In this document: piece after piece, positions 1-7,515 of the stretch
How positions within the stretch are numbered: the stretch's first letter is position 1
Layout: every line of letters starts with the position of its first letter
Assembly: GCA_046758465.1 (NCBI GenBank)
Contig: JBHIAG010000047.1
Span: forward strand, 1-16,265
Direction of reading: 5' to 3'
Length of the DNA stretch: 16,265 bases
Origin: JBHIAG01 sp046758465
Lineage (GTDB): Bacteria; Acidobacteriota; Terriglobia; Acidiferrales; 2-02-FULL-67-57
Notes under the pieces: model-generated
Databases searched by the model: none
Seen by the model: only the letters and a program-made list of their open reading frames with translations
What the model was told of the DNA's origin: nothing
Translations under genes and position numbers: made by a program

Positions 1-2
1 AT

Positions 3-71
3 GGACTGGCGGAGTTGTTCCGTTCAGGTGTAGAATGGGCGATGGCAAGTAGCTTCCCGGCCAGGTGGTAG
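3..71 (+). CDS. possible C-terminal tail of an upstream gene (partial)
   Basis: An open frame enters from the left edge and ends with TAG at 69-71, one base before the GTG start of the ATPase gene. It would encode about 22 residues rich in Ala, Phe, Arg and Trp. A stop placed directly before the next start would fit translational coupling, and a transporter permease would be the expected partner of an ATPase. The other two forward frames also stop within the first 51 bases, so this choice rests only on position and length. Too short to identify. Confidence 0.25.
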   Translation, partial: GLAELFRSGVEWAMASSFPARW

Positions 72-72
72 C

Positions 73-795
73 GTGGAACCGGTTGTTCGCTGCATCAACG
101 TCTGGAAGATTTACCACAGCGGCAAGATTGAAGTACCCGCCTTGCAAGGCACCTCGCTCGAAATCCGCGAGGGCGAGTTTGTGGCCGTGATGGGCCCCTC
201 GGGCTGCGGCAAGTCCACACTGCTGTACGTGATTGGCGGGCTGACGCCGCCCAGCGCGGGCTCGGTGCTGGTCGATGGCAACAATCTGACTCAGATGAGC
301 GACGCCGAACGCACGCTGCTGCGCCGGCGCAAGATCGGGTTCGTCTTCCAGCGCTTCAATCTCCTGCCCACGCTGACCGCGCGCGGCAACATCGCCATCG
401 CCCAACACATCCAGGGCGACGGCTTCGACCCGCACCGCTTCGAGGTTACCGTCTCGCTGCTCGGCCTGAAGGAGCGGCTCCACCACCGGCCAGCAGAACT
501 CTCCGGCGGCGAGCAGCAGCGGGTGGCCATCGCGCGCGCCATCATCAGCGAGCCCAAAATTGTCCTCGCCGATGAGCCCACCGGCAACCTCGACACCCAG
601 AACTCCGAAGTGGTACTGAAGATGCTCAAGAAGCTGAACCGCGAGCTGGGCCAGACCCTGATTTTGATCACGCATAACCCCGAGGTGGCCCGCCACGCCC
701 ACCGCATCCTGCTGATGCGCGACGGCCGCATCCTCGCCGCAACCTCACCCGACAACATCTCCTCAATCTCGCGTCAGACGCACGCCAGCGGATGA
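73..795 (+). CDS. ABC transporter ATP-binding protein, LolD/MacB type
   Basis: This is the cytoplasmic ATPase subunit of an ABC transporter, 240 aa, the usual length for LolD/MacB/FtsE-type subunits. Visible motifs: Walker A GPSGCGKST at residues 41-49, Q-loop Gln93 in VFQRFNLLP, signature LSGGEQQR at 143-150, Walker B IVLADEP at 163-169 with catalytic Glu168, D-loop GNLD, and switch His201. The start is GTG at 73, with AGGTGG at 63-68 as a plausible ribosome binding site. Its end overlaps the next gene by four bases (ATGA), and a LolA-like carrier follows, so I infer a role in moving lipoproteins or lipids out of the inner membrane. The permease is not in the window and is probably to the left. 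Within the family, LolD, MacB and generic exporters cannot be separated from sequence alone. The family call is very secure; the substrate is not. Confidence 0.95.
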   Translation: MEPVVRCINVWKIYHSGKIEVPALQGTSLEIREGEFVAVMGPSGCGKSTLLYVIGGLTPPSAGSVLVDGNNLTQMSDAERTLLRRRKIGFVFQRFNLLPTLTARGNIAIAQHIQGDGFDPHRFEVTVSLLGLKERLHHRPAELSGGEQQRVAIARAIISEPKIVLADEPTGNLDTQNSEVVLKMLKKLNRELGQTLILITHNPEVARHAHRILLMRDGRILAATSPDNISSISRQTHASG

Positions 796-1190
796 GCACG
801 ACCCCCACCGCGATGCCTCCCAAAACCCCGGCCCCGACCGCGCCCCTGCGGCGGGTGGCGCGCACGATCCGCGGCCTGCTGCTCTGGCGCCACGAACGCG
901 GGAGTTGGCAGTACGACATGATGGTGGTGCTCATCCTGACCTTCGTTCTGTTGAGCCCACCCACCTGGTTCCACGACAAAATCCGCGTGCTGCGAGAAAC
1001 ACCGGAGGCCACGCAGTATCGCATCCCGGCCAGCCTACTCTGGCAATACGGAGAACAGCCCGAAGCGGCCGCCCACGAGCTGCTGACGCAACGCCACGGC
1101 AAACCTTTCACCATCACCAGCATCGAACCTGTGGAAGATGACGCCGGTGCGATCGTCTGGTATGATGTCTGGGCGCGTCCGCGCGACTGA
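792..1190 (+). CDS. small membrane-anchored hypothetical protein
   Basis: 132 aa protein that I do not recognise. The first 40 residues are rich in Pro, Thr, Ala and Arg, followed by one hydrophobic segment at about residues 43-58 (MMVVLILTFVLL). The remaining roughly 70 residues are soluble. The basic N-terminus and single helix suggest an inner-membrane anchor with the C-terminus in the periplasm. The ATG overlaps the stop of the ATPase gene (ATGA), so translation is probably coupled, and the LolA-like gene begins 28 bases after its stop. An accessory subunit of the same transport system is a reasonable inference but nothing in the sequence proves it. Confidence 0.8.
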   Translation: MSTTPTAMPPKTPAPTAPLRRVARTIRGLLLWRHERGSWQYDMMVVLILTFVLLSPPTWFHDKIRVLRETPEATQYRIPASLLWQYGEQPEAAAHELLTQRHGKPFTITSIEPVEDDAGAIVWYDVWARPRD

Positions 1191-1218
1191 GCGCGGAGGC
1201 CTGGGGGAGTCTCGCAGA

Positions 1219-1902
1219 GTGCAACGCCGTCTCGCCCTCCTAGTGTGTCTGTTGGCTTTCGGAACAGCCTTGGCGGCGCAAACCGCCCGTCGCTGGGAGA
1301 GCGAAGCCATCGTCAAGCGCCTCAACGATGCCGCTAAGCACTTCCGCACCGTCACCGCCAAATTGGCCTACACTAAAGTCACGGTGGTGGTGGACGACAA
1401 ATCCACCCAGGAGGGAAAAATCTACTACCGCAAGAACGGCCACATCCTCATTGACATCCTGCGCCCCGAACCCAAGAAGATCCTGTTCCGTGGCGACAAA
1501 CTCGAAATCTTCTACCCCAAGATGAACCAGATCCAGGAGTTCAACCTGTCCAAGCACCGCGGATTGGTCGAGCAGTTCCTGTCGCTGGGCTTCGGCACCA
1601 GTGGCGACGACCTGAAGAAGGCCTACCTGCTGACTGTGCTGGGCGAAACCAAGCTGGACGGCCGCACCGTCCTCCAACTGGAACTGACCCCCAAGGACGA
1701 GCGTGTTCGCAACCAGATCCACAAGATTCATCTCTGGTTTGACTTGGCCTCCTGGGCCCCGGTGCAGCAGAAGTTCTTCGAGGTGGGCGGCGACTACGGC
1801 ACCACGCGCTACACCAACATCAAGGTCAACATCCCCATTCCCCGCTCGCGGCTCCGCCTGAACGCGCCCAAGAACGTCTCGCGCGTCAAGCCACGGGGCT
1901 AA
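1219..1902 (+). CDS. LolA-like outer-membrane lipoprotein carrier
   Basis: Periplasmic protein resembling the LolA / outer-membrane lipoprotein-sorting fold. These carriers ferry lipoproteins through the periplasm in a hydrophobic beta-barrel cavity. I chose GTG at 1219 (227 aa) because GGGGGAG at 1203-1209 lies nine bases upstream and the protein then opens with a proper signal peptide (VQRRLALLVCLLAFGTALAA). The frame is open back to an ATG at 1138, but that start would overlap the preceding gene by 53 bases and put 27 residues before the signal peptide. Family-like features: an N-terminal helix (ESEAIVKRLNDAAKHF), then alternating strands containing KIYYRKNGHILI, PKKILFRGDKLEIFYPK and LQLELTPKDE, and a helical insertion (GLVEQFLSLGFGTSGDDLKKAY). 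Together with the LolD-type ATPase two genes upstream it suggests a Lol-like pathway. The assignment is by pattern, not alignment. Confidence 0.82.
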   Translation: MQRRLALLVCLLAFGTALAAQTARRWESEAIVKRLNDAAKHFRTVTAKLAYTKVTVVVDDKSTQEGKIYYRKNGHILIDILRPEPKKILFRGDKLEIFYPKMNQIQEFNLSKHRGLVEQFLSLGFGTSGDDLKKAYLLTVLGETKLDGRTVLQLELTPKDERVRNQIHKIHLWFDLASWAPVQQKFFEVGGDYGTTRYTNIKVNIPIPRSRLRLNAPKNVSRVKPRG

Positions 1903-1957
1903 CTCCCGGCATGTCCCTCCTCGGGGCCTCTCACTTTATGCAGCGAGGAGAAGAACC

Positions 1958-3637
1958 GTGAAGCTACGAGTCATGCTTCCCTCGATCACCCTGGCCGCCG
2001 GGCTGCTGGCGGCCACCGCGCAACAGCCGGCCACTCGCCCCGCAGCGGCAGCGCTGCCGCCCGCGGCACACGCCGTAGCAAGGGAGCTTGACGGCGAACG
2101 GATGCGCGCCCACGTGCAATTCCTCGCCAGTGACCTGCTGGAAGGCCGCGGCACCGGCCAGCGTGGAGGTGAACTGGCTGCGGCCTACATAGCCACCCAG
2201 TTCGCACTCGCCGGCCTCCAGCCTGCCGGGCCTGACGGAGGTTATTTCCAGCGCGTGCCCCTGATGGGCCTCGAGACAAAAACTACCACCACGCTCACCT
2301 TCCTGACTCCCCGCGGCGAGCGCCACCTGCACTACCTCGAAGAGTTCGTGGCCACTGCCGAAACCCAGCAAGAGGTCCAGGAGGTGGACGCCGAGGTGGT
2401 CTTCGTGGGCTACGGCATCGAGGCGCCCGAATACGAGTGGGATGACTACAAAGGCGTGGCGGTGCGCGGCAAGGTTCTCTTGATGCTGGTCAATGACCCG
2501 CCCTCGCATGACCCGCGTCACTTCGGCGGCAAGGCGCTGACCTATTACGGCCGCTGGACCTATAAGTACGAACAGGCGCGGGCGAAGGGCGCCGCCGGCG
2601 CCATCCTCATCCACACCACGCCGTCGGCAGGCTACGGCTGGGCGGTGGTGCGCAACTCCTGGGGCCGCGAGCGCCCCTTCGTCCGCTTGCAGCCGGGCGC
2701 GCCAGCGCTGGGAATCGCGGGCTGGATTACGGAAGCGGTAGCCCGCGAGCTGCTGGCTGCCGTCGGGCAAGACTTGACGGCGCTGGCCCAGGCGGCCGCC
2801 CAGCGCGACTTTCGCCCCCGCGCTCTGCCCCTGCGCCTGCGGGCACACCTGGAAACTCAAATCCGGCCGCTGGAGACCGCCAACGTGCTGGGCCTCCTCG
2901 CCGGCAGCGACCCCGAGCGCAACGACGAAGTCGTCATCTACACCGCGCACTACGACCACCTCGGCGTGGGAACCCCGCAGAGCGGGGACGCCATCTACAA
3001 CGGTGCCGTGGACAACGCCTCCGGCACGGCGTTGCTGCTGGAGCTGGCGCGCGCCTTTGCCGCGGCTCCGCACACGCCGCGCCGCTCGCTGCTGTTCGTT
3101 GCCTATGCGGCCGAGGAAGGCGGGTTGCGCGGCTCGGAATACTACGCGGCCCATCCGCCCTTCCCACCGGGAAAGACCGCGGCGAACCTTAACTACGACG
3201 CCCTGCCGATGCTGGGGCGGACACGCGACCTCGCCCTGCTGGGCATGGAGCGCACCACCCTCTATCCGACGGCGCAGCGCATCGCCCGCGCCCTCGGCCT
3301 GACCCTCAGGCCCGACCTCAACCCGGAGCAGGGCTACTACTATCGCTCCGACCACTTCAGCCTGGCCAAGGTGGGCGTGCCGGCGGTGTCATTGGATTTG
3401 GGACAGGACTACGTGGGCAAGCCGGCCGACTGGGGTGCCGCCCAGGAGCGCGACTACCGCGAAAAACGCTACCATCGCCCCGCTGACGAGTACGACCCTG
3501 GGTGGGATTTTTCCGGCCTAGTCGCAATCGCCAAATTCGGTGTCTATCTCGGCTGGGAAGCCGCCAGCGTCGAGGTGCTGCCGGGCTGGCAGCCCGGCGA
3601 TGAATTCGCCGCCGCCCGCGCCGCCAGCCTGCAATAG
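1958..3637 (+). CDS. secreted M28-family zinc aminopeptidase with PA domain
   Basis: 559 aa secreted metallopeptidase of family M28, expected to remove N-terminal residues from peptides outside the inner membrane. GTG start at 1958 with GAGGAG at 1945-1950. A signal peptide covers residues 1-22 (ending LLAATAQ). A region like the protease-associated (PA) domain lies at about 145-290 (VVFVGYGIEAPEYEWDDYKG; GKVLLML; AKGAAGAILIH). The catalytic domain follows from about 305 to 535 and contains the five expected co-catalytic zinc ligands: His331 and Asp333 region (TAHYDHLG), Asp352 (AVDNASG), Glu386/Glu387 (AAEEGG), Asp414 (NLNYDALP) and His466 (SDHFSLAKVGVPA). One oddity is NYD where NLDM-like sequence is more usual, though the Asp is kept. 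It lies 21 bases before the DUF1684 gene and probably shares its transcript. Substrate preference cannot be read from the sequence. Confidence 0.93.
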   Translation: MKLRVMLPSITLAAGLLAATAQQPATRPAAAALPPAAHAVARELDGERMRAHVQFLASDLLEGRGTGQRGGELAAAYIATQFALAGLQPAGPDGGYFQRVPLMGLETKTTTTLTFLTPRGERHLHYLEEFVATAETQQEVQEVDAEVVFVGYGIEAPEYEWDDYKGVAVRGKVLLMLVNDPPSHDPRHFGGKALTYYGRWTYKYEQARAKGAAGAILIHTTPSAGYGWAVVRNSWGRERPFVRLQPGAPALGIAGWITEAVARELLAAVGQDLTALAQAAAQRDFRPRALPLRLRAHLETQIRPLETANVLGLLAGSDPERNDEVVIYTAHYDHLGVGTPQSGDAIYNGAVDNASGTALLLELARAFAAAPHTPRRSLLFVAYAAEEGGLRGSEYYAAHPPFPPGKTAANLNYDALPMLGRTRDLALLGMERTTLYPTAQRIARALGLTLRPDLNPEQGYYYRSDHFSLAKVGVPAVSLDLGQDYVGKPADWGAAQERDYREKRYHRPADEYDPGWDFSGLVAIAKFGVYLGWEAASVEVLPGWQPGDEFAAARAASLQ

Positions 3638-3658
3638 TAGCCCTCGGAAGTAGGCACG

Positions 3659-4603
3659 ATGAGGTCGTGGAGAAACACTTTTCTGGTACTCGTAGTTTTT
3701 TCTCTGTTGCTGGGCGGCGCGCACGGCCAACAGGCGACGGAGGAAGAAACCTACCGGGCAGAAATCACCCGCTGGCGCCAGCACAAGGATCTCCGCTTCC
3801 GCACCAGCCCGTTTTCTCGTTTGGCGCTCGTGCACCGCGAGTATCTGAAAGAGCGGGCGCGCGTAACCTTGGGCAGCGGCCCCGAGGCCGACCTGCGCCT
3901 GGCAGCACCCGACATCGCTCCGCTCCACGCGGTCGCGGTCATCGAAGGCAGCACTTTGACTCCCGTGCTGCGGGCGCAGGGCGAAGCTGCCATCTGGAGC
4001 CTGAACAAGCCCGCGCGACGCCTGCACAAGCTCACCTTGAAGGACAACACCGGCTTTCGCATCGGCCGCTTCAACCTGCTCTACAAGTTGAACCCGATGT
4101 GGGGTCGCACCCTCGAAGTGTTTGACCCCGAACATCCCGCCCTGGCGGCGTTCACCGAGCTTGACTACTTCCCCATTGAGCCTGCCTACCGCATCGAAGC
4201 CGAGAGCATCCCTTCTGCGCAGCCCGAGCGCATCACCCTCATCGACAGCCACGGCAACCCGCAACCCTACTGGCTCTACGGCGAGCTGCGCTTCAGCGTG
4301 CAGGGAACGCCGTGCCGGTTGGAACTCTACACCCTGACCCTCGACCCGAAAGAAATTGCCACCGATGGCTTCATGCTGATCTTCACCGATGCCACCAGCG
4401 GCAAGGAGAGCTATCCGGCGGCACGCTACCTCTACGTCGAAGGCAAAACCGCTGGCCGCATCACGGTGGATTTCAACCGGGCCTTCAGCCCGCCCTGCAA
4501 CTACAGCCCCGTCTTCACCTGCCCGTTTCCCCGGCTGCAGAACCGCCTGCCGGTGGCCATCCGCGCGGGCGAAAAGTGGTACCGCAAGAAGTCAGGCGCC
4601 TGA
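3659..4603 (+). CDS. secreted DUF1684 protein with FHA-like N-terminal half
   Basis: 314 aa protein with a clear signal peptide (residues 1-24, hydrophobic core TFLVLVVFSLLLGG, cleavage near AHGQ). The C-terminal half (about 156-308) carries the DUF1684 pattern: FTELDYFPIEPAYRIEA, YGELRFSVQG, FTDATSGKESYPAARYLYVE, then DFNRAFSPPCNYSPVFTCPF and NRLPVAIRAGEKW. The front half (about 68-145) resembles a forkhead-associated beta-sandwich: VTLGSGPEADLRL, a conserved-looking His90 in PLHAVAVI, then FRIGRFNLLY. DUF1684 has no established biochemical role that I can name. The start ATG at 3659 follows GGAAG-type sequence in the 21-base gap after the M28 gene, so co-expression is likely. The two Cys residues in the PPC and TCP motifs could form a disulphide after export; this is inference. 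Confidence 0.9.
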   Translation: MRSWRNTFLVLVVFSLLLGGAHGQQATEEETYRAEITRWRQHKDLRFRTSPFSRLALVHREYLKERARVTLGSGPEADLRLAAPDIAPLHAVAVIEGSTLTPVLRAQGEAAIWSLNKPARRLHKLTLKDNTGFRIGRFNLLYKLNPMWGRTLEVFDPEHPALAAFTELDYFPIEPAYRIEAESIPSAQPERITLIDSHGNPQPYWLYGELRFSVQGTPCRLELYTLTLDPKEIATDGFMLIFTDATSGKESYPAARYLYVEGKTAGRITVDFNRAFSPPCNYSPVFTCPFPRLQNRLPVAIRAGEKWYRKKSGA

Positions 4604-4610
4604 GCGACAC

Positions 4611-4641
4611 CTAGGCTGACTCCCAGCAAATACAGCCTTAG
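4611..4641. terminator. weak hairpin between convergent genes
   Basis: CTAGGCTG at 4611-4618 pairs with CAGCCTTAG at 4633-4641 with one bulged base and a 14-base loop, overlapping the stop of the minus-strand gene. There is no T-tract on either side, so any role as a bidirectional terminator is tentative. Confidence 0.3.
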
Positions 4642-5420
4642 TAGAACACCACGCCGCCGTCCACGTTGAGGGCCTGGCCGGTGATGCCGCTGGCCTCCTC
4701 CGAGCAGAGGAACAGGGCGGCCGCCGCCACCTCTGCGCGCTCCTGCGGACGGCCCTGCAAGATTGCAGCGCGCGTCTGCTCGCCCAGTTGCTCCAGGCTC
4801 ACGCCCAGCTTGCGGCTGAGTGCAGTGCCCACCTCGTGCCACATCGCCGTGCCGCGCACCGGCCCCGGGCAGAGCGCATTGACGCGTACACCGCTGCGCG
4901 CCGCCTCGGCAGCAACCACGCGGCTCAGGGCAATCATGCCGGCTTTGGAGGCGGCATAGGGGCCACTCCAGGCATAGGCGTGCTTGGCAGAAACCGTTGA
5001 GATGTTCAAGATGACGCCGCGACGCCGGGCGAGCATGCCCGGCAACACCGCACGCGTCAGCAGGTAGGCGCTACGCAGGTTGATGGCCAGCACCTGGTCC
5101 CACTCTGCAGGCGTGATGCTGTGCAGCTCGCGCACGGGCCCGTAGATACCAGCGTTGTTCACCAGGATGTCGATCGGGCCAAATTGCTTCTCGGCGGCCG
5201 GGACCACGCAGGCTACATCAGCCTCCTGGCTTACATCCGCGACCTCGTAGGCAACGCGCCCACCCGCCTGCTGGATCGCCTTGGTGGTTTCGGCCAGTTG
5301 CTGCTGCGTGCGGCTGGTAATGAAAACCGCTGCCCCTGCGCGCGCAAAACGCTCGGCGATGGCCTGGCCGAGGCCGCGGCTGCCCCCGGTAATCAACGCC
5401 ACCCTGCCTTCCAGTTTCAT
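4638..5420 (-). CDS. SDR-family NAD(P)-dependent oxidoreductase
   Basis: 260 aa cytoplasmic classical short-chain dehydrogenase/reductase of the FabG-like type. The Rossmann glycine motif TGGSRGLG is at residues 11-18, Asp62 sits in VADVS, NNAG is at 88-91, Asn114 in INLRSAYL, and the active-site YAASK gives Tyr155 and Lys159. The C-terminal SGITGQALNVDGG is typical. Counting back 13 residues from Tyr155, as in E. coli FabG, puts Thr142 at the catalytic Ser position, with Ser141 and Ser144 beside it (NISTVSAK), so which one serves is uncertain. The ATG at 5420 has a strong GGGAGGG ribosome binding site just upstream and an extended -10 promoter at 5443-5451. It is transcribed against its neighbours, so it is its own unit. 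Substrate unknown; SDR function is hard to predict from sequence. Confidence 0.95.
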   Translation of the reverse strand: MKLEGRVALITGGSRGLGQAIAERFARAGAAVFITSRTQQQLAETTKAIQQAGGRVAYEVADVSQEADVACVVPAAEKQFGPIDILVNNAGIYGPVRELHSITPAEWDQVLAINLRSAYLLTRAVLPGMLARRRGVILNISTVSAKHAYAWSGPYAASKAGMIALSRVVAAEAARSGVRVNALCPGPVRGTAMWHEVGTALSRKLGVSLEQLGEQTRAAILQGRPQERAEVAAAALFLCSEEASGITGQALNVDGGVVFY

Positions 5421-5442
5421 CGCACCCTCCCGAAAAGCGTCT

Positions 5443-5451
5443 AAGATAGCA
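5443..5451 (-). promoter_or_regulatory. extended -10 promoter element for the SDR gene
   Basis: On the minus strand this reads TGCTATCTT, a TGn extended -10 followed by TATCTT. The ATG at 5420 lies 22 bases downstream of the hexamer, leaving a short leader that holds the GGGAGGG ribosome binding site. No recognisable -35 box stands 17 bases upstream, which an extended -10 does not strictly need. The same nine bases occur before the minus-strand gene at 13764-14555. Confidence 0.5.
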
Positions 5452-5486
5452 TATGTTCTTGAAACCTCATTGCGAGGTGAAACTCG

Positions 5487-6074
5487 CTGAGCCGACCTGA
5501 TCGTGTTCGCAAGCGCGGAGTGGCGGTGGCCGCTCTGGCACTGATGCTTTTGCCCCTGCCCGGGCTCTGCCAGGAGCCCTTCACCCTGACCGAACGCTGC
5601 AACGCCGTGGAGTGCAGCGAGGGCCCGGAGTGGACGGCGACCGCCGAGACAGGAGAGCAGGACCTGGCCTGGCAGGCGGCCTAGGAAGGCTCGGAGACGC
5701 TTCTCATCTTCTCCCCCGATTCGCGCTTCTTGCTTCTTGGCCAGCCGGAAGAGAGCGGGTTGGACGTCGTGAGCTACAAGCTGTTCCTCCTCTCACTGGC
5801 AGACAAAAACGTGCAGTTGCTCGCCGGGCTGGCGAACCGTGGAACCTTGTCCCCCACCTCCGACTACGCCTTCGTTGAGACCGGGCCCCATCCGCTGCTC
5901 TACAACCTGGTGACGCGCCAGGCGATGCCCCTGACCGGGATTGACTCCGGCCTGGAGAACGACCCGGTGTGGGCGGGGTCGTGGTCGGCCGACGGCAACG
6001 AGCTAGCGATTAACCAGCAGCAAGCCTTCGACAGCGCCGCCGAGCCCCGCTCCTGGACGCTGCGGATCGACTGA
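5487..6074 (+). pseudogene. secreted beta-propeller-like protein broken by an in-frame amber codon
   Basis: One reading frame runs from 5487 to the TGA at 6072-6074 with a single interruption, TAG at 5682-5684. Before the stop the frame encodes a clear signal peptide (RKRGVAVAALALMLLPLPG, ending LCQ) and about 45 further residues. After it come PD40/TolB-like blade motifs: FSPDSRFLLLGQP, TLSPTSDYAFVE and GSWSADGNELAIN. Both sides make sense in the same frame, so a point change, not a frameshift, explains the break. The start is uncertain. CTG at 5487 has AGGTGA at 5475-5480 with good spacing and gives a normal basic N-region; GTG at 5520 is an alternative but removes that region. The ribosome binding site is partly inside a small hairpin (ACCTC 5464-5468 / GAGGT 5474-5478). 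Full length would be about 195 aa. A sequencing or assembly error is the main alternative to a real nonsense mutation. Confidence 0.72.
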
Positions 6075-6130
6075 CACCGGCGCCGCCAGTGTCCGTCCAG
6101 GCGCGATAAGGCCCTTTCTCCCGCCTAAGT

Positions 6131-6200
6131 GCTTGCTTTTCAAGCAGTCTTTGACTACATTCGCCCTGATAGGTCCGCCATTGGCGGCTGAACGGTTGCC
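6131..6200 (+). promoter_or_regulatory. shared leader/promoter element, copy A, before the first radical SAM gene
   Basis: These 70 bases align without gaps to 7516-7585, upstream of the second radical SAM gene, with 49 of 70 positions identical by my count. TTGCTT (6133-6138), a 17-base spacer and TACATT (6156-6161) form a plausible sigma70-type promoter. The strictly conserved block CCATTGGCGGCT (6178-6189) would fall near the start of the transcript. In this copy it lies in CCGCC-ATT-GGCGG, which can fold into a small stem. Another shared string, GCCAGCAGGG, occurs at 6205-6214, just before the gene. Confidence 0.6.
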
Positions 6201-6226
6201 TCCGGCCAGCAGGGGATTATATATTC

Positions 6227-7255
6227 ATGAGACGAGTCCCATTTGCTGAATCCGTGAAGACCATTGCCCGAGGCGTCGACAACTGGTTTGCGGAGCAGCC
6301 GATCGTCGTTTCCTTTGAGGTGACCGATTCCTGCACCTGCAACTGCAAACACTGTGACCACGGAGGCCCTCGGGACAATTCCCGGGATCTCAAGCCTTCG
6401 GACTATCGCCGCTACATGAAAGCCTTGCGGCCTTGCGCGGTCCAACTCTCCGGGGGGGAGCCGTTAATGCGACCCGACCTCCTGGAAATTGTAAAGAACA
6501 TCAAGAGACCTGACGGCTTGCCCTATCTCATCCTGGTTTCAAACTGGTCGGGGATGACCGAAGAGAAGTACCTTGAACTTCACGATGCCGGGATCAATCA
6601 GTTCTCGGTCAGCCTGGACTTCCCCGACGAACGGCACGATGACTTCCGGAGCTATCCCGGACTGTACGCCAAGCTGGACAAGCTGATGCCCAAGCTGGCG
6701 GCTTACGGCTACGACGACATTGTCCTCAACAACTGCATCACCCGCCACAATCTCCCCTATATCAACGCTGTGGCCGACAAGGCGAAGGAGTGGGGGGTGA
6801 ACGTCAGTTACAGCGCCTACACGTTCCGGCGGACTCAATGCTGGGACCACTTCATCGACAAACCGGAAGAACTGGTGCAGTTGAAGGCCCAACTGGATAG
6901 CATCAAGGCCCGCATGGATAATTCCAACTGGATCGTCAACAGCTGCACCACCCTCGATGCCACCTACGCCTACTTTGAGCGTGGCGGCACCCCGGGATGC
7001 AAAGCCGGACTGCGCTTCCTGGTGGTGACCAGCGACGGCTATCTGCAGCCCTGCTCCATGCAGTTCAAGCGTTATCCTTTGGAGGAGCGGGAGCGGCTTA
7101 TCCAAGAGTTCACGGACCACAACACCTGCGGGGATTGCTACGTGTCCATCCGTTCCTACCTGGACAAGACACTCCCGCAGTTGATCTACGAGATGGTGAA
7201 AGGCCACTTCTCCTTCAAGACCAAGCACGACGGGCAATCCGGCTGCCAGGCCTGA
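6227..7255 (+). CDS. radical SAM protein with C-terminal SPASM-like cysteines
   Basis: 342 aa. The radical SAM [4Fe-4S] motif CxxxCxxC is at Cys36, Cys40 and Cys43 (SCTCNCKHC), followed by SGGEP at 75-79, the S-adenosylmethionine-binding element. This predicts cleavage of SAM to a 5'-deoxyadenosyl radical. The C-terminal part has further cysteines at 258 (PGCKAG), 276 (QPCSM), 301 and 304 (CGDC), a layout like SPASM/twitch auxiliary cluster domains of peptide- or sugar-modifying enzymes. ATG at 6227 with AGGGGA at 6211-6216. It is followed, after about 400 bases, by a second radical SAM gene with a related leader. No small precursor-peptide gene is evident next to it, and the substrate is unknown. 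I cannot place it in a named subfamily. Confidence 0.93.
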   Translation: MRRVPFAESVKTIARGVDNWFAEQPIVVSFEVTDSCTCNCKHCDHGGPRDNSRDLKPSDYRRYMKALRPCAVQLSGGEPLMRPDLLEIVKNIKRPDGLPYLILVSNWSGMTEEKYLELHDAGINQFSVSLDFPDERHDDFRSYPGLYAKLDKLMPKLAAYGYDDIVLNNCITRHNLPYINAVADKAKEWGVNVSYSAYTFRRTQCWDHFIDKPEELVQLKAQLDSIKARMDNSNWIVNSCTTLDATYAYFERGGTPGCKAGLRFLVVTSDGYLQPCSMQFKRYPLEERERLIQEFTDHNTCGDCYVSIRSYLDKTLPQLIYEMVKGHFSFKTKHDGQSGCQA

Positions 7256-7515
7256 CCGGCCGTCCTGCTGCCCTCCTCTTGGGGTCTCTCTGGAGAATCA
7301 GGCTTTTGTAGCCACGCGCATCGCGCTTCTTGCGGGAGGTGTGGGCTTCTGGTGACGAACTGCCCACGGCTCGCAAAATGCGCTTACAGTGGTTACCTCT
7401 GCCATCCCTCCTTCCGAGCCACCGCAGTCTCCGAGCCCTGGGCCTGGACCCCGGGCGTCGAGCAACTCCGGCCTCCGATTGTCGAGGGCCGAAAGCGGCT
7501 GTTTTCACCCTAACC
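7256..7515. other. intergenic gap between the two radical SAM genes
   Basis: Together with 7516-7655 this makes about 400 bases without a supported gene. Open frames exist but their translations are Pro/Ser/Arg-rich low-complexity text with no motif and no ribosome binding site. I see no convincing terminator; the stretch GCGCATCGCGC at about 7317-7327 can fold only weakly. The last part is the leader copy B, listed separately. Confidence 0.5.

Noticed and set aside
1138..1218. Longer start for the LolA-like protein at ATG 1138
   Set aside because: It overlaps the previous gene by 53 bases and buries the signal peptide behind 27 residues. GTG 1219 has an excellent ribosome binding site.
2972..2989. 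Palindrome CCCCGC-AGA-GCGGGG inside the M28 gene, similar to the dispersed hairpin at 9235
   Set aside because: The encoded loop has the length expected for M28 enzymes, with intact metal ligands on both sides, so it is probably codon coincidence and not an inserted repeat.
5682..5684. Pyrrolysine or other programmed decoding of the in-frame TAG
   Set aside because: No pyrrolysine machinery or downstream structure is visible, and a beta-propeller protein is not a known target. A plain nonsense mutation or sequence error is simpler.
6181..6200. Sigma-54 promoter (TTGGC ... TTGCC) in the shared leader
   Set aside because: The GG and GC dinucleotides are separated by 13 bases in both copies instead of the required 10.
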